Shown here piece after piece: positions 24,130 to 32,410 of a stretch of 64,000 bases of DNA. The notes below the pieces were generated by a model. The model was not told the DNA's origin. It searched no databases and worked only from the letters and a program-made list of their open reading frames with translations. The DNA lies in contig JADJWK010000001.1 in assembly GCA_016716405.1 (NCBI GenBank), forward strand, positions 744,001 to 808,000. The letters run 5' to 3'. Source of the stretch: Candidatus Melainabacteria bacterium. GTDB lineage: Bacteria > Cyanobacteriota > Vampirovibrionia > Obscuribacterales > Obscuribacteraceae. Each line of letters begins with the position of its first letter. The stretch's first letter is position 1. Both the position numbers and the translations under genes were made by a program.

Positions 24130-24687
24130 ATGGACAAGATTGGCTTGAATATTGTCGGCCTGGCCGCCAACTCGATGCCGCGCTCTCTTCGCATCTACAA
24201 CCACGGCGGCGGTTTCGTCGGCGCGCAGGGGATCATGAACCTGGGTGCTGATGACAGCCTCTATGCTCTGGTCACCAGCGAAAGGGATTACCGCTTCACC
24301 GTCGACGGCGACCTGGTCATGACCGCCGAGCCCGGCGAGAATGGCGTCAGTCCCTTCGATTTCGACTGGTCGGCGGAAGCGAAGGCTCGCGGCGAAGGTC
24401 GGGCGACGATCACCATCGTCAATCCGGACGTTCCCGAGCAGCCCTCGAAAATCCGGGTCGAGATGAGCAACGACACGCTAGCCGTGGTCGAGTTCCAGCT
24501 CGACACCGGCAACAACGTCTGCCTCTATATCGACGACGACAGCGATGTCTCGATCATCGACCCGGCGGTCAAGCAGGCTCTTGCCATCGATGCCGACCCC
24601 TATCGAATCGGGCTCGCCGTCTTCGAGGCGGCAGCCATGGCCGGCGTGACCGGGAGCTTCATGGGCCTGCCGCTCCGGGCCGCCTGA
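24130..24687 (+). CDS. unknown 185-residue protein
   Basis: Starts at ATG 24130; GGAG lies nine bases upstream. Strongly beta-like sequence (SLRIYNHGGGFVGAQGIM, SLYALVTSERDYRFTVDGDLVM, RATITIVNPDVPEQPSKIRVEM, LAVVEFQLDTGNNVCLYIDDDSDVSII) with an acidic surface, ending in an Ala-rich helix (RIGLAVFEAAAMAGVTG). No family recognised. Confidence 0.65.
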   Translation: MDKIGLNIVGLAANSMPRSLRIYNHGGGFVGAQGIMNLGADDSLYALVTSERDYRFTVDGDLVMTAEPGENGVSPFDFDWSAEAKARGEGRATITIVNPDVPEQPSKIRVEMSNDTLAVVEFQLDTGNNVCLYIDDDSDVSIIDPAVKQALAIDADPYRIGLAVFEAAAMAGVTGSFMGLPLRAA

Positions 24688-24730
24688 CCGCGACCCGACG
24701 CTGATTCCAACAGAACGGAAAGGTAGTAAG

Positions 24731-25171
24731 ATGCAACAGTCACTTCTCGCCTTCGCCCAGGGCAAGCACAGAGACCCCGCCGATGCGCTCGCTCAGCGCG
24801 CCGTCCTCGCCATGCTCAAGCTCAGAGGGCTGGTGGGCAACGCCTTCCAGCGCGGGGACGGCGAGGGCTATGTCGCCTGCAACCAGGCGATTCGTCTTGC
24901 CGCTGGCGGCTTCGCCGTCGTCAACCAGGCGCGACGGTATCCCTTTGCCGGCGAGATCGCAGAGCTCCGGGAGATCCGGCTGACCGGCATCATCGACGAT
25001 ACCATCGGCGCCGCAACGCCCCTGGTCGAGGACGCCGAAGCGGCCTTCGATTTCTTCCGGGAGCGCTGCGCGCCGACCTACGGTGTCTTCGGGGTGGCTT
25101 CGGTGACGATCCTGCGCGGCGACCACTGCCGGGCAGCGATCGCCGAGATGGTGGCGCTCAACGACAACTGA
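24731..25171 (+). CDS. unknown 146-residue helical protein
   Basis: Starts at ATG 24731 after GGAAAGGTAGTAAG, 43 bases after the previous gene, so the two are co-transcribed. Mostly helical, Ala-rich (DALAQRAVLAMLKLRGLVGNAF, VEDAEAAFDFFRERCAPTY). No known motif. Confidence 0.65.
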   Translation: MQQSLLAFAQGKHRDPADALAQRAVLAMLKLRGLVGNAFQRGDGEGYVACNQAIRLAAGGFAVVNQARRYPFAGEIAELREIRLTGIIDDTIGAATPLVEDAEAAFDFFRERCAPTYGVFGVASVTILRGDHCRAAIAEMVALNDN

Positions 25172-25181
25172 GCGCCCTCTG

Positions 25182-25236
25182 GCCCGAATCGGGGCGGCTG
25201 CACCCTGAGCCGGTGCAACCGCCCCGAAGATCGGGC
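25182..25236 (+). terminator. long hairpin terminator of cluster C
   Basis: GCCCGA...TCGGGC encloses TCGGGGCGG/CCGCCCCGA and TGCACC/GGTGCA, a nearly continuous stem beginning 11 bases after the stop codon. Confidence 0.75.
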
Positions 25237-25303
25237 GCCGGACAGGTTGAGCGGGCGGCGTTGAATCGCTGCCCTGCTCTCTCTTCTTTTTTTTTTTGAA
25301 ACA

Positions 25304-25326
25304 AACTATAATAAGTAGTAAAAATC
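25304..25326 (+). repeat. cluster-end motif, site 3
   Basis: AACTATAATAAGTAGTAAAA, between the convergent clusters C and D. ACTA...TAGT form a short inverted repeat with seven bases between. A poly-T stretch precedes it at 25287-25297. Confidence 0.65.
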
Positions 25327-25330
25327 TCCT

Positions 25331-25378
25331 AAAAAGATGAAAGCTCAGCCCCGGTAAGGGCTGAGCTTTCATCGCAAA
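25331..25378 (-). terminator. intrinsic terminator of cluster D
   Basis: GATGAAAGCTCAGCCC and GGGCTGAGCTTTCATC form a perfect 16-base-pair stem around six bases. On the minus strand it is followed by TTTTTAGG, so it ends the minus-strand cluster D. Confidence 0.9.
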
Positions 25379-25404
25379 ACGAGCGTTTCCGGTGCCGGCC
25401 TTCC

Positions 25405-25767
25405 TTAGAGCAGGAAGCCGATCAGGAAGTTGCAGATGGTGATCACCACGGCGGCACTGAAAGCGGCGCCGAAGTTTCGGACATAGAGCACATCGGGAAG
25501 GATGCCGCCGACGACGCGAATCGCCAGGGCATTCACGATGATGCCGAGCAGTCCGAAGGTGAGCACGTGCACCGCCAGGGCTGTGCCGATGGTGAGCATG
25601 GTCAGGCCGACCCAGAGGCCGACATTGACGAGCCCGATGAAGAGGACCGTGATCAGTCCCCGGATCAAGCCGCCCTTGCGAACGGCAACGCCGCCGCCGG
25701 TGACATTCGGAACAAGAACCAGCAGGATGAGGACCTGCAGGAAGATTGAAAGCGCGTAGCCAAGCAT
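25405..25767 (-). CDS. YvlD/DUF360-type four-helix membrane protein (phage holin superfamily IV-like)
   Basis: 120 residues with four hydrophobic segments. The pattern KGGLIRGLITVLFIGLVNVG, then LTFGLLGIIVNALAIRVVGGILP, then NFGAAFSAAVVITICNFLIGFLL matches the YvlD family (Pfam PF04020, four-TM holin-like superfamily). Function is not well known; relatives appear in envelope-stress operons. It is the last gene of the Bat-like operon, 25 bases after the previous gene, with AAGGAG before its start. Confidence 0.82.
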   Translation of the reverse strand: MLGYALSIFLQVLILLVLVPNVTGGGVAVRKGGLIRGLITVLFIGLVNVGLWVGLTMLTIGTALAVHVLTFGLLGIIVNALAIRVVGGILPDVLYVRNFGAAFSAAVVITICNFLIGFLL

Positions 25768-25792
25768 TTTTGTGCTCCTTGTCTATCAGGAT

Positions 25793-26779
25793 TCAGGATT
25801 TGTCCGGGACTGCCGCAGTGGCAGCCTCCGGTCCTACGATCTGGTCGAAGATGGCCTTGATGGCGAAGTGTTCCTGCCGGTACAGGATCCGGTCTCGGTA
25901 GATCACCTCGCCACAGAGCTCGAGAATCTTGAGAGTGTGCTTCAGGTAAGGATGACCTGAGCCCATCTCCCAGGCGATTTCGTTGAAGCCGCTGGACTGG
26001 ATGTGGAAGAGCTCGCGAACGATCGCCGAGATCTCCGCATAGTTTCGCTGGCTGAAATCACGGTTCTCGAAGCGCTGCCAGACAGCGTCGAACTTCTGTC
26101 TGGCTATTTCTCTGCGAGTGGACCAGCCTCTTCCCAGGTGCTCTTCTCGGGTCTTTTTCCTGAGCTCCTTGCGAAGGACGATCATCAGGATTGCGCCGAG
26201 AAGCCCGCCAACGATCCAGAGAGTCGTGATCACCGTGTCGGACCAGGTGTCGACATGGGGGTTGCCTTCCTGGATGATGTCTCGCCCGTCCCAGGTCATT
26301 GACGTGAAGGGCGCGAACGCCGGGGGCGTGTAGAGGTAGTCTTCACCTTTCTCGAGATCTCGGTACAGAATCTGCGTCTTGAGCGAAAGCTGTTTGGCCA
26401 CAGCCATGCTCTGCAGGTTCAAGCGGATTCGAATCATGCGGCTGCCGTCCTCCTCCTCCTTGAAGAGGAATTCGGGCTGGCCGACAATGGCGAAATCACC
26501 CTCGATGGCCAGGCTGTTCTCATCTACCCGGGTGCCGGGCAGTTGCTTGATGAACAGCGTGAGCGGAACAATGTCGCCGGTTCGCCAGCCATAGTCGCGT
26601 TCCGCCTGGGCCACTACAAGTGGTGCCAGGGGATCGTCGGACCGGGCGGTGACCTGCGTGAAATCCGGCCATTCGACCCTGTCGCCCCTGTTGAAGTAGA
26701 GGTAGCCTCCGAGAAGCACCGCCACCACCAGGACGACCCAGCCCAGCCGGGGGAGAATCTTCCCTGTGTTGATTTTCAT
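25793..26779 (-). CDS. membrane protein of Bat-like operon (BatD/MxaL-type position)
   Basis: 328 residues. One membrane segment near the N-terminus (LGWVVLVVAVLLGGYLYF), a beta-rich extracytoplasmic domain (about residues 35-185) and a second membrane segment (TTLWIVGGLLGAILMIVL). A charged helical cytoplasmic domain follows, with EISAIVRELFHIQSSGFNEI. The layout resembles the extra BatD-like or DUF4381-like subunits of MoxR-associated operons. Sequence alone does not prove homology; the neighbours (two VWA proteins and a TPR protein) give the main support. AAAAGGAG precedes the start. Confidence 0.6.
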   Translation of the reverse strand: MKINTGKILPRLGWVVLVVAVLLGGYLYFNRGDRVEWPDFTQVTARSDDPLAPLVVAQAERDYGWRTGDIVPLTLFIKQLPGTRVDENSLAIEGDFAIVGQPEFLFKEEEDGSRMIRIRLNLQSMAVAKQLSLKTQILYRDLEKGEDYLYTPPAFAPFTSMTWDGRDIIQEGNPHVDTWSDTVITTLWIVGGLLGAILMIVLRKELRKKTREEHLGRGWSTRREIARQKFDAVWQRFENRDFSQRNYAEISAIVRELFHIQSSGFNEIAWEMGSGHPYLKHTLKILELCGEVIYRDRILYRQEHFAIKAIFDQIVGPEAATAAVPDKS

Positions 26780-26799
26780 AGTGAGAGCTCCTTTTCAGG

Positions 26800-27861
26800 T
26801 CACCGCTCTCTCACCAGGCGGCGCGAAGTCCGCGGGATGAGGAGAGTGAGGAAGAGGAATACGAAGCCGCCCATCAGGGCGTAAGGAAACAGCTCCTCCT
26901 TGCCCTGCTTGTAAGTGACCTCGACGCTCGAGATCAGGCGCCCGATGGAGAAATCCGAGGGGTCCGTGACCTGGACATAGCGGCCGCCGGTCATGTTGCG
27001 CAGGAGAAGCAGAGAATTGGCTTCCAGTCTCGAGGTCACGACCTGGCCTTCGTGCTCGTAGAACTCCTGCCCGTGGTACCGAGCCCGGTCCGCCTCCGAA
27101 AGGAGCGCGATGGGAATCGGTGACGGGATGGGTTTGCCGAGGCCGACCACGACGAGCTCGATATTGCGCTCCTGAAGCTCGTTGACGATCTGATGCATAA
27201 CTAGCGGGTCAGCATCGTTGCCTCCGTCCGAGAACAGGACGATTACTTTCCTGTGGTCCGGTGAGGAGTCGAGATCGAAGAGCATGAGGGCGAGCTCGAA
27301 GGCTTTGTCCATCTCGCTGCCTTCGCCAGGGACACTGCCCATGGTGACGGCGCGACGGAGCATCCAGTTCATCGCCAGCATGTCGTCGGTGAGAAAAGCC
27401 AGTGGCATTGCCGTCCCCGAGTAGGTCACCACACCGAGCCGGTTGTAGTTCAGGGACGGCACTATGTCGGTGAGGATGAGATGACGCGCCATGTCGAGAC
27501 GGCGGCCCTCGGGGTAGTCGGTCTCGGCGAGCTTGTCCTTGTAGTCCGGCACAGCCATGCTGCGGCTGACGTCCACCAGGGTGATCACATCGACCTTTCC
27601 ATGCGGAAACTCTGTCCAGCCGTGCTTGACCACCGGCCGTCCCAGCGCCACCACGAGGAGCGCAGCTCCGGCGGTGAAGCAGACGGCTTTGGCGATGAAT
27701 CTACCGGTGGACATAACTTCGGAGAAAGGCGCGTAGAGGCGCTCTTCTCCGTAACGCTTGCCGAGTCGTCGGTCACGGCGCCAGGCGATGAGCATTGCCA
27801 CCAGCGCCAGAGGCGGGATGGCTGCCATCCACCAGAGCACCGTCAGGTTTTCAAAAGTCAT
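26800..27861 (-). CDS. BatA/BatB-type VWA-domain membrane protein (second VWA of operon)
   Basis: 353 residues. N-terminal membrane segments (LWWMAAIPPLALVAMLIAW; AVCFTAGAALLVVALGRPVV), then a von Willebrand A domain whose metal-ion site begins DVSRS in VITLVDVSRSMAVPDYKD, with later Thr and Asp residues around FSDGGNDADP. A C-terminal membrane segment (GGFVFLFLTLLIPRT) closes it. BatA/B proteins are anchored in the inner membrane with the VWA domain outside, and act with MoxR ATPases in aerotolerance or envelope stress. Confidence 0.85.
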   Translation of the reverse strand: MTFENLTVLWWMAAIPPLALVAMLIAWRRDRRLGKRYGEERLYAPFSEVMSTGRFIAKAVCFTAGAALLVVALGRPVVKHGWTEFPHGKVDVITLVDVSRSMAVPDYKDKLAETDYPEGRRLDMARHLILTDIVPSLNYNRLGVVTYSGTAMPLAFLTDDMLAMNWMLRRAVTMGSVPGEGSEMDKAFELALMLFDLDSSPDHRKVIVLFSDGGNDADPLVMHQIVNELQERNIELVVVGLGKPIPSPIPIALLSEADRARYHGQEFYEHEGQVVTSRLEANSLLLLRNMTGGRYVQVTDPSDFSIGRLISSVEVTYKQGKEELFPYALMGGFVFLFLTLLIPRTSRRLVRER

Positions 27862-27873
27862 TGCTTGATCTCC

Positions 27874-28401
27874 TTAGATGCCCTTTTTGTTGCTGCCGTT
27901 GCCGTTGCTGGGGTCCCGCGGATCCGGCTGGTTCTTGCCGAGGTCCGGGTACTGTTGCTTGAGCCTCTCCAGGTTGTATTTGCTGGCGTAATTGTCGGGC
28001 TCGAGCTTCAACGACTCTTCGTAAGCTGCAATCGCAAGCCTGAACTGTTTGTCGTGCTCGTTGACGACCCCCAGCAGATGCTGGATGTCGCTGCCGATCC
28101 GGCGCCGGTTCTCAGGCACGATACCGGTCTGCGCGGTCAGCTCGTTGAAGGCATCGGTGAGCACCTGCTTGGCGTAGGGGAGGTTGCCTTGCTGGTAGAG
28201 CTGCAGACCGAGCCCGTACATCGCCGTCGCTCTGTCGCCAACCGGTGATTCGGCGGCGGCACGGTAGTTCTCATCGCGCAGGGGCTGATTGTAGACCCAG
28301 AGCCGGAACAATCCGAAGAGCGCCGCGACGATGCATGCGTACATGGCCACGGTGGCCAGACCGCCGAGCAGAGCACGGAAAATCGATTTCTTGGTTTTCA
28401 T
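27874..28401 (-). CDS. TPR-containing membrane protein of Bat-like operon
   Basis: 175 residues. An N-terminal membrane segment (ALLGGLATVAMYACIVAALFG), then helical repeats that look like tetratricopeptide repeats (AMYGLGLQLYQQGNLPYAKQ; IAAYEESLKLEPDNYASKYN). It ends in a Pro/Asn/Asp-rich tail. It occupies the BatB/BatE-like position between two VWA genes, and the small gaps indicate co-transcription. Confidence 0.75.
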   Translation of the reverse strand: MKTKKSIFRALLGGLATVAMYACIVAALFGLFRLWVYNQPLRDENYRAAAESPVGDRATAMYGLGLQLYQQGNLPYAKQVLTDAFNELTAQTGIVPENRRRIGSDIQHLLGVVNEHDKQFRLAIAAYEESLKLEPDNYASKYNLERLKQQYPDLGKNQPDPRDPSNGNGSNKKGI

Positions 28402-28422
28402 AGATCAACTCCGTGACGCTTG

Positions 28423-29460
28423 TCAGCGATTGAGCACCAGAGCCTGTGCGATGGTGCCGAGAAGAAAGAAACCGAGCGCGGCGAAGGCGAAGTAGTGGAA
28501 GAGCTCTTCCCTCTGCTCGTTTACCTCCACCGAGATCAGCGACTGCTCCATCTTGTCGATGGTGTCGAAAACGCGGGTCATATCGCCGGGACGATCCACG
28601 GCGAATGCCTTGCCTCCGGTGGCTTCCGCCAGACGTAGAATGTCGGCGCTGCCCCGGGAGATCGATTCGCCTACGCCGATGACATAGATGCGCAGATCGT
28701 AGTCGGAAGCCAGGCTGGTAAGGCGGTCGAAAGTACCGGAGGGAATCACGTCTTCGCCGTCGGTTACCATGATGAGAATGCGGGTCTTCGACTTGCCCAT
28801 TTCGTCGAGGTGGGCAGTGGCGGCATCCAGGGGACCGGGCTTGGTGCGCCCGAAGTTGGTGCCGCCGCCGAGACCCTCGTCGGCGAACTGTGTTTTCCGA
28901 AAGACGATCTTCAGGTCATGGGTAAGAGGCCAGGACCAGTATTGATCGGTGTCGAAGACGAAGAAACCGATACGGTCGCCGTTGTTGGCTTTGTAGCGGT
29001 TCTTGATGAAGTCGAGGGTGGCGGCGATGGCATTGTCGATGCGGCGGTTCCCCTTCTTGCCGTACGGGTACCCGTCAGGGTCCTGTGCTTCGCCGAGCAC
29101 GCGAGGAGGCTTGCCCGGAAAGTCCCTGTCGAGGTCGGTTTCGCCGACCACCGATGGCGGCACCGGGCCGAAGTACGCCTCCATAGAGCCGGAGACGTCG
29201 ATAGACACGAGGATGTCCCGGGACTTGAAGGTCTCCTGACCGATGATGTGCCGGTCTTGCGGTCTGGCAAGAGCGATGGCCAGGGCGACGAAGCCCAGGA
29301 CGATCAGGGTGCCTGGAATCGCATGCAGAATGCGGCTGCCCTTCAGCCTGTCGAAGAATCGCAGGCTGGAGTGACCGACATAGCCCTTGCGACGGAGCAG
29401 GAGCCAGGGTATTGGCAGTAGAAGCAGGCTCAGAAGCCATAGCGGATGCACGAGTATCAT
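28423..29460 (-). CDS. BatA-type VWA-domain membrane protein (first gene of operon)
   Basis: 345 residues. The start ATG 29460 follows AAGGAAG and begins MILVHPLWLLSLLLLPIPW, a membrane segment, as in BatA. A second segment (LIVLGFVALAIALARPQ) precedes the VWA domain with its metal site DVSGS (SIDVSGSMEAYFG). TDGEDVIPSG and a C-terminal membrane segment (AFAALGFFLLGTIAQAL) follow. The operon normally also has a MoxR ATPase and a DUF58 protein; neither is present upstream here. Confidence 0.85.
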   Translation of the reverse strand: MILVHPLWLLSLLLLPIPWLLLRRKGYVGHSSLRFFDRLKGSRILHAIPGTLIVLGFVALAIALARPQDRHIIGQETFKSRDILVSIDVSGSMEAYFGPVPPSVVGETDLDRDFPGKPPRVLGEAQDPDGYPYGKKGNRRIDNAIAATLDFIKNRYKANNGDRIGFFVFDTDQYWSWPLTHDLKIVFRKTQFADEGLGGGTNFGRTKPGPLDAATAHLDEMGKSKTRILIMVTDGEDVIPSGTFDRLTSLASDYDLRIYVIGVGESISRGSADILRLAEATGGKAFAVDRPGDMTRVFDTIDKMEQSLISVEVNEQREELFHYFAFAALGFFLLGTIAQALVLNR

Positions 29461-29971
29461 TGTTCTTCCTTGTAAATACAGGGCTCCTGGCGCGTGGGCT
29501 ATGCTGCCGTCGCGCTGGATGCCGGATACACCAGGTGCTGTCCCTGCAGGGCACAGCACTATAGTTTTCGGACCTGGTGTTTTGGAGTTAAGGGGCGGAC
29601 TTTTTAGTCTTGCAGAGAGAGAATCGGTGACTTCTCAAGTGTATGGGTAGTAACAGCAGAAGGCCAAGGAAAGAGGCTTAAGTTCGCATAACAAAAAAAC
29701 AGGACTGTGTTTGATTTCACTGACGGCCATCAAGATTTTCTGAAGGCCAGACAGCGGAAGGTGAGGCTGACGACCGGGCGGACGTATTCTGCTAGCTACG
29801 CTATCAGCTACATAATCTATGGCTAATATTTTCAAGCCGGAAGCCGGCTGTATCGCCTTTTCCGGGCCTTTACCAGGGATGACCGACCGATCGCTCAGGC
29901 TGGGTAGATAGTTATCTGGGTAGAGAGTACTAGTATGGTCGCGGGGCTCGCTCCGTCTTTTCTTAGCAGAG
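29461..29971. other. 511-base divergent intergenic region
   Basis: Lies between divergent cluster D and the gene at 29972 and must hold promoters for both. No gene is convincing. AACTATAG (minus strand, about 29561) lies 100 bases before the cluster D start. No repeat or hairpin stands out. Confidence 0.4.
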
Positions 29972-30943
29972 ATGCCACTCGAGGACACCAACAATTCGAG
30001 CACTGGAGCCAGCGTCAGGCTGCAAAGACTGGCGTGCGTTCCCGGAGCCAACGAGCTCAGCTTTGTCCTCGAGCAAGCTCGAAAGACTACCAGCGCGGTT
30101 ATCGAGTTGCCCTGGAAGACACCTTCCAGTCCGGCTACATTCGTTTTGAAAGTGTCCCTGGATGATGGATCGGACGATGCCACCTGGGTCCTGCATAAAG
30201 GCGATACCCTCGACGCTGCCGTTCTCTGGAGTTTCGATAGTGATGACATCAGCCTGATCGAGAGTCTGATCGCGGCTGAATGCGGAGCTTATCAGGGCGA
30301 GGCGACTGAGGCTCCGGTGCTCGAGAGTGCCTCCGGTAATGGTGGCACCGCGAGCGCTCTTTCGGTAGCGCCAGCAGTGGCATCTGCTATACCGTCTCGT
30401 CAGCTTCCTCCTCCGGTCAAGCTCGATGTCGATGGGGCGGCTGCTTTTCGGGCCAAAATCAAAAGCGGCAGGTCCGGCGGCTATCCCGCCGACGCCTTTC
30501 TCTTCTTCTTGCTCAACGAGTTCGAGAAACACCGCCACACAGGCTCTTCTCTGGCTATCATCGTTTTCGATCTGAAGGCCAACTATGGTGACGGTATTCC
30601 CAAGCCGCTGCCTGAGCGCGCCATGCTCGCAGCCGTCAAGCGTTTCGAGCAGGTCTTGCGGTCCGCCGATGTGCTCGGGGAGCTCGACGAGTCTAATCTG
30701 GCAGTGCTTCTTCCCGGGGCCTCCGCCAACAATTCCATCGAATGCGGGCGGGCCATGGAGCGCAGCCTCGCCCAGGGTCCGCTGCAGCCCGGCCTCGATA
30801 TATCGAATGTCATGTTCGCCGCCGGGGCAGCCAGCATTCCCGATACCTGCGGTGATCCGGCGGTTCTTGTAGCGGCGGCTCTCAGCGCTCTGGAGCAGTC
30901 CCGGGACGCGCGTGCCGGGATGGTGCTTTTCCCGAGTACTTGA
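29972..30943 (+). CDS. protein with a degenerate GGDEF-like C-terminal domain
   Basis: 323 residues. The last 170 (FLFFLLNEFEKHRHTGSSLAIIVFDL ... LAAVKRFEQVLRSADVLGELDESNLAVLLPGASANNSIECGRAME) follow the fold pattern of GGDEF diguanylate cyclase domains. The GGDEF signature itself is replaced by GELDESN, so c-di-GMP synthesis is unlikely. The N-terminal half is beta-rich (VILKVSLDDGS-like segments). This might be a regulatory or binding domain. The gene is convergent with the deacetylase gene. Confidence 0.55.
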   Translation: MPLEDTNNSSTGASVRLQRLACVPGANELSFVLEQARKTTSAVIELPWKTPSSPATFVLKVSLDDGSDDATWVLHKGDTLDAAVLWSFDSDDISLIESLIAAECGAYQGEATEAPVLESASGNGGTASALSVAPAVASAIPSRQLPPPVKLDVDGAAAFRAKIKSGRSGGYPADAFLFFLLNEFEKHRHTGSSLAIIVFDLKANYGDGIPKPLPERAMLAAVKRFEQVLRSADVLGELDESNLAVLLPGASANNSIECGRAMERSLAQGPLQPGLDISNVMFAAGAASIPDTCGDPAVLVAAALSALEQSRDARAGMVLFPST

Positions 30944-30969
30944 GGCTCATCTGCTCCGGAAAGCCTACT

Positions 30970-32076
30970 CTAGAAGCACTTCCAGAATTGTCGGAAGTGC
31001 CCTTTGATCTCGTTGATGCGGGTATCGACACTATCGGGCATTCTGTCGCCGGTTACCGGACTGCCTCCGGTAACGGCATCGGCGATATAGTCCGAGTGAA
31101 CCGAAGCGAGCTCGGAAGGGGCTTCCGAGTTGAGCACTCTCATCGTCGCCACGGCTGATTCTGCCAGAGCCCGGGTGTCATAACCGCCTTCCAGGAGACA
31201 GACGACTTTCACACCCAGTCTGTCTCTCAGGTCGGCGATTCGCTGAGAGAGCATCGCGAAGCCGATGGTGGAGATGTTCTGTTCGGCCAGGGGGTCGCGG
31301 GTGTGGGCGTCATAGCCTGCAGAAACGAGAATGAGATCGGGATCGAACTCATGGCAGAGCGGGGCGACAAGCTCGTCGAAGGCGAGCAGGTGACCGCGGT
31401 CGCCGGAGCCTCTGGGCATGGGAATGTTGAGATTGAAGCCTTTTCCTTCCCCTGCGCCGGAATCCTTGAACCAGCCCGAGCGTGGCGGCCAGTTGGGGTA
31501 CTGGTGGATGGATGTGAAAAAGACGCTGGGGTCGTCATAGAAGATTTCCTGAGTGCCGTTGCCGTGATGTACGTCCCAGTCGACGATGAAGATTCTCCGG
31601 GCGCCGAGCTTGCGCCGGGCATAGTCGGCGGCTATGGCGACATTGTTGAACAGGCAGAATCCCATGGCTTTGTCTTTGAGGGCGTGATGGCCGGGGGGCC
31701 TGACAGCCACGAAACTGCTGTCGGAGCCGCTTTCCTCGAGGGCGTCGATGGCCGCCATGGCGGCGCCGGCAGCAAGTTTGGAGATCTCGTAGGTCCGCGG
31801 GCTCATGAAGGTCTCGTGATCCAGAGCGACTAGAGTCTGTCCTTTTTCGGCTAACCGGGCTTTACTGGAAAGCTCCTCGATATAGCCGGGCTCATGGATG
31901 CGCGCTATGTCCTCTTCGCTTGCCGGGCGGGGCTCAAGCTCCTCAAAGCCCAGCTTTTCTTTTTCGTCTGTGATAGCGCGGTCGATGGCTGCCAGGCGTG
32001 CCGGGGTCTCGGGGTGCATGTCCGGGGTGAGATGGTCCTGGAATCTGGGATCGCGCACTAGTTTCAATCTGGACAT
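30970..32076 (-). CDS. histone deacetylase-family amidohydrolase
   Basis: 368 residues from ATG 32076 (GGAG six bases upstream). Family signatures: HPETPARLAAI, RPPGHHALKDKAMGFCLFNN (catalytic His pair), DWDVHHGNGTQEIF (zinc ligands), YDAHTRDPLA and LLEGGYDT. These enzymes remove acetyl groups from lysine, acetylpolyamines or acetoin-related substrates. The bacterial substrate is not predictable here. The 3' end overlaps a small hairpin (GCACTTCC/GGAAGTGC at 30976-31001) that can terminate the convergent gene. Confidence 0.93.
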   Translation of the reverse strand: MSRLKLVRDPRFQDHLTPDMHPETPARLAAIDRAITDEKEKLGFEELEPRPASEEDIARIHEPGYIEELSSKARLAEKGQTLVALDHETFMSPRTYEISKLAAGAAMAAIDALEESGSDSSFVAVRPPGHHALKDKAMGFCLFNNVAIAADYARRKLGARRIFIVDWDVHHGNGTQEIFYDDPSVFFTSIHQYPNWPPRSGWFKDSGAGEGKGFNLNIPMPRGSGDRGHLLAFDELVAPLCHEFDPDLILVSAGYDAHTRDPLAEQNISTIGFAMLSQRIADLRDRLGVKVVCLLEGGYDTRALAESAVATMRVLNSEAPSELASVHSDYIADAVTGGSPVTGDRMPDSVDTRINEIKGHFRQFWKCF

Positions 32077-32194
32077 GAAGGGCTCTCCGGCGGAGCTGGG
32101 TGACACTTTGGAAAAGGTATTCTACAGGAACAACCGGCGGAAAGATTGAAAGACTCGCAAGGATAGGTGGCGTAAGAGTAGATTTCCGATGAAA

Positions 32195-32276
32195 ATATAG
32201 CGTCGAAGCTATGAAAAATGGATTTCTAGGCGTTTCTGGTGTATTTTCGGCGATTTTTTATGCTTGGTACGCATAT
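32195..32276 (+). repeat. dispersed intergenic repeat, copy 2
   Basis: ATAGCGTC, GATTTCTAGGCGTTTCTG, GTATTTTCGGCGATTTTTT and ATGCTTGGTACGCAT match the copy at 23468-23545. This copy ends 30 bases before cluster-end motif site 4. Confidence 0.65.
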
Positions 32277-32305
32277 CCTGGGGTTTGTCAGAATCGGGAG
32301 GTATA

Positions 32306-32329
32306 TACTATAATAAAGCGTAGAAACTC
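32306..32329 (+). repeat. cluster-end motif, site 4
   Basis: TACTATAATAAAGCGTAGAA, a slightly diverged member (TAGAAA rather than TAGTAAA). It lies just beyond the 3' end of minus-strand cluster E, after its terminator. Confidence 0.6.
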
Positions 32330-32338
32330 GGTGAAGAG

Positions 32339-32385
32339 AGAAAGAGGGCAACTCTGGACATGGAAGTGTCCTGTTGCCCCTTTCT
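32339..32385 (-). terminator. terminator of cluster E
   Basis: AGAAAG-GGGCAAC and GTTGCCC-CTTTCT pair with small mismatches, and GGACA/TGTCC inside extends the stem. On the minus strand it follows the rseP stop by 26 bases. Confidence 0.75.
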
Positions 32386-32410
32386 CATAATTTAGGACCC
32401 GGCGGCTTCG

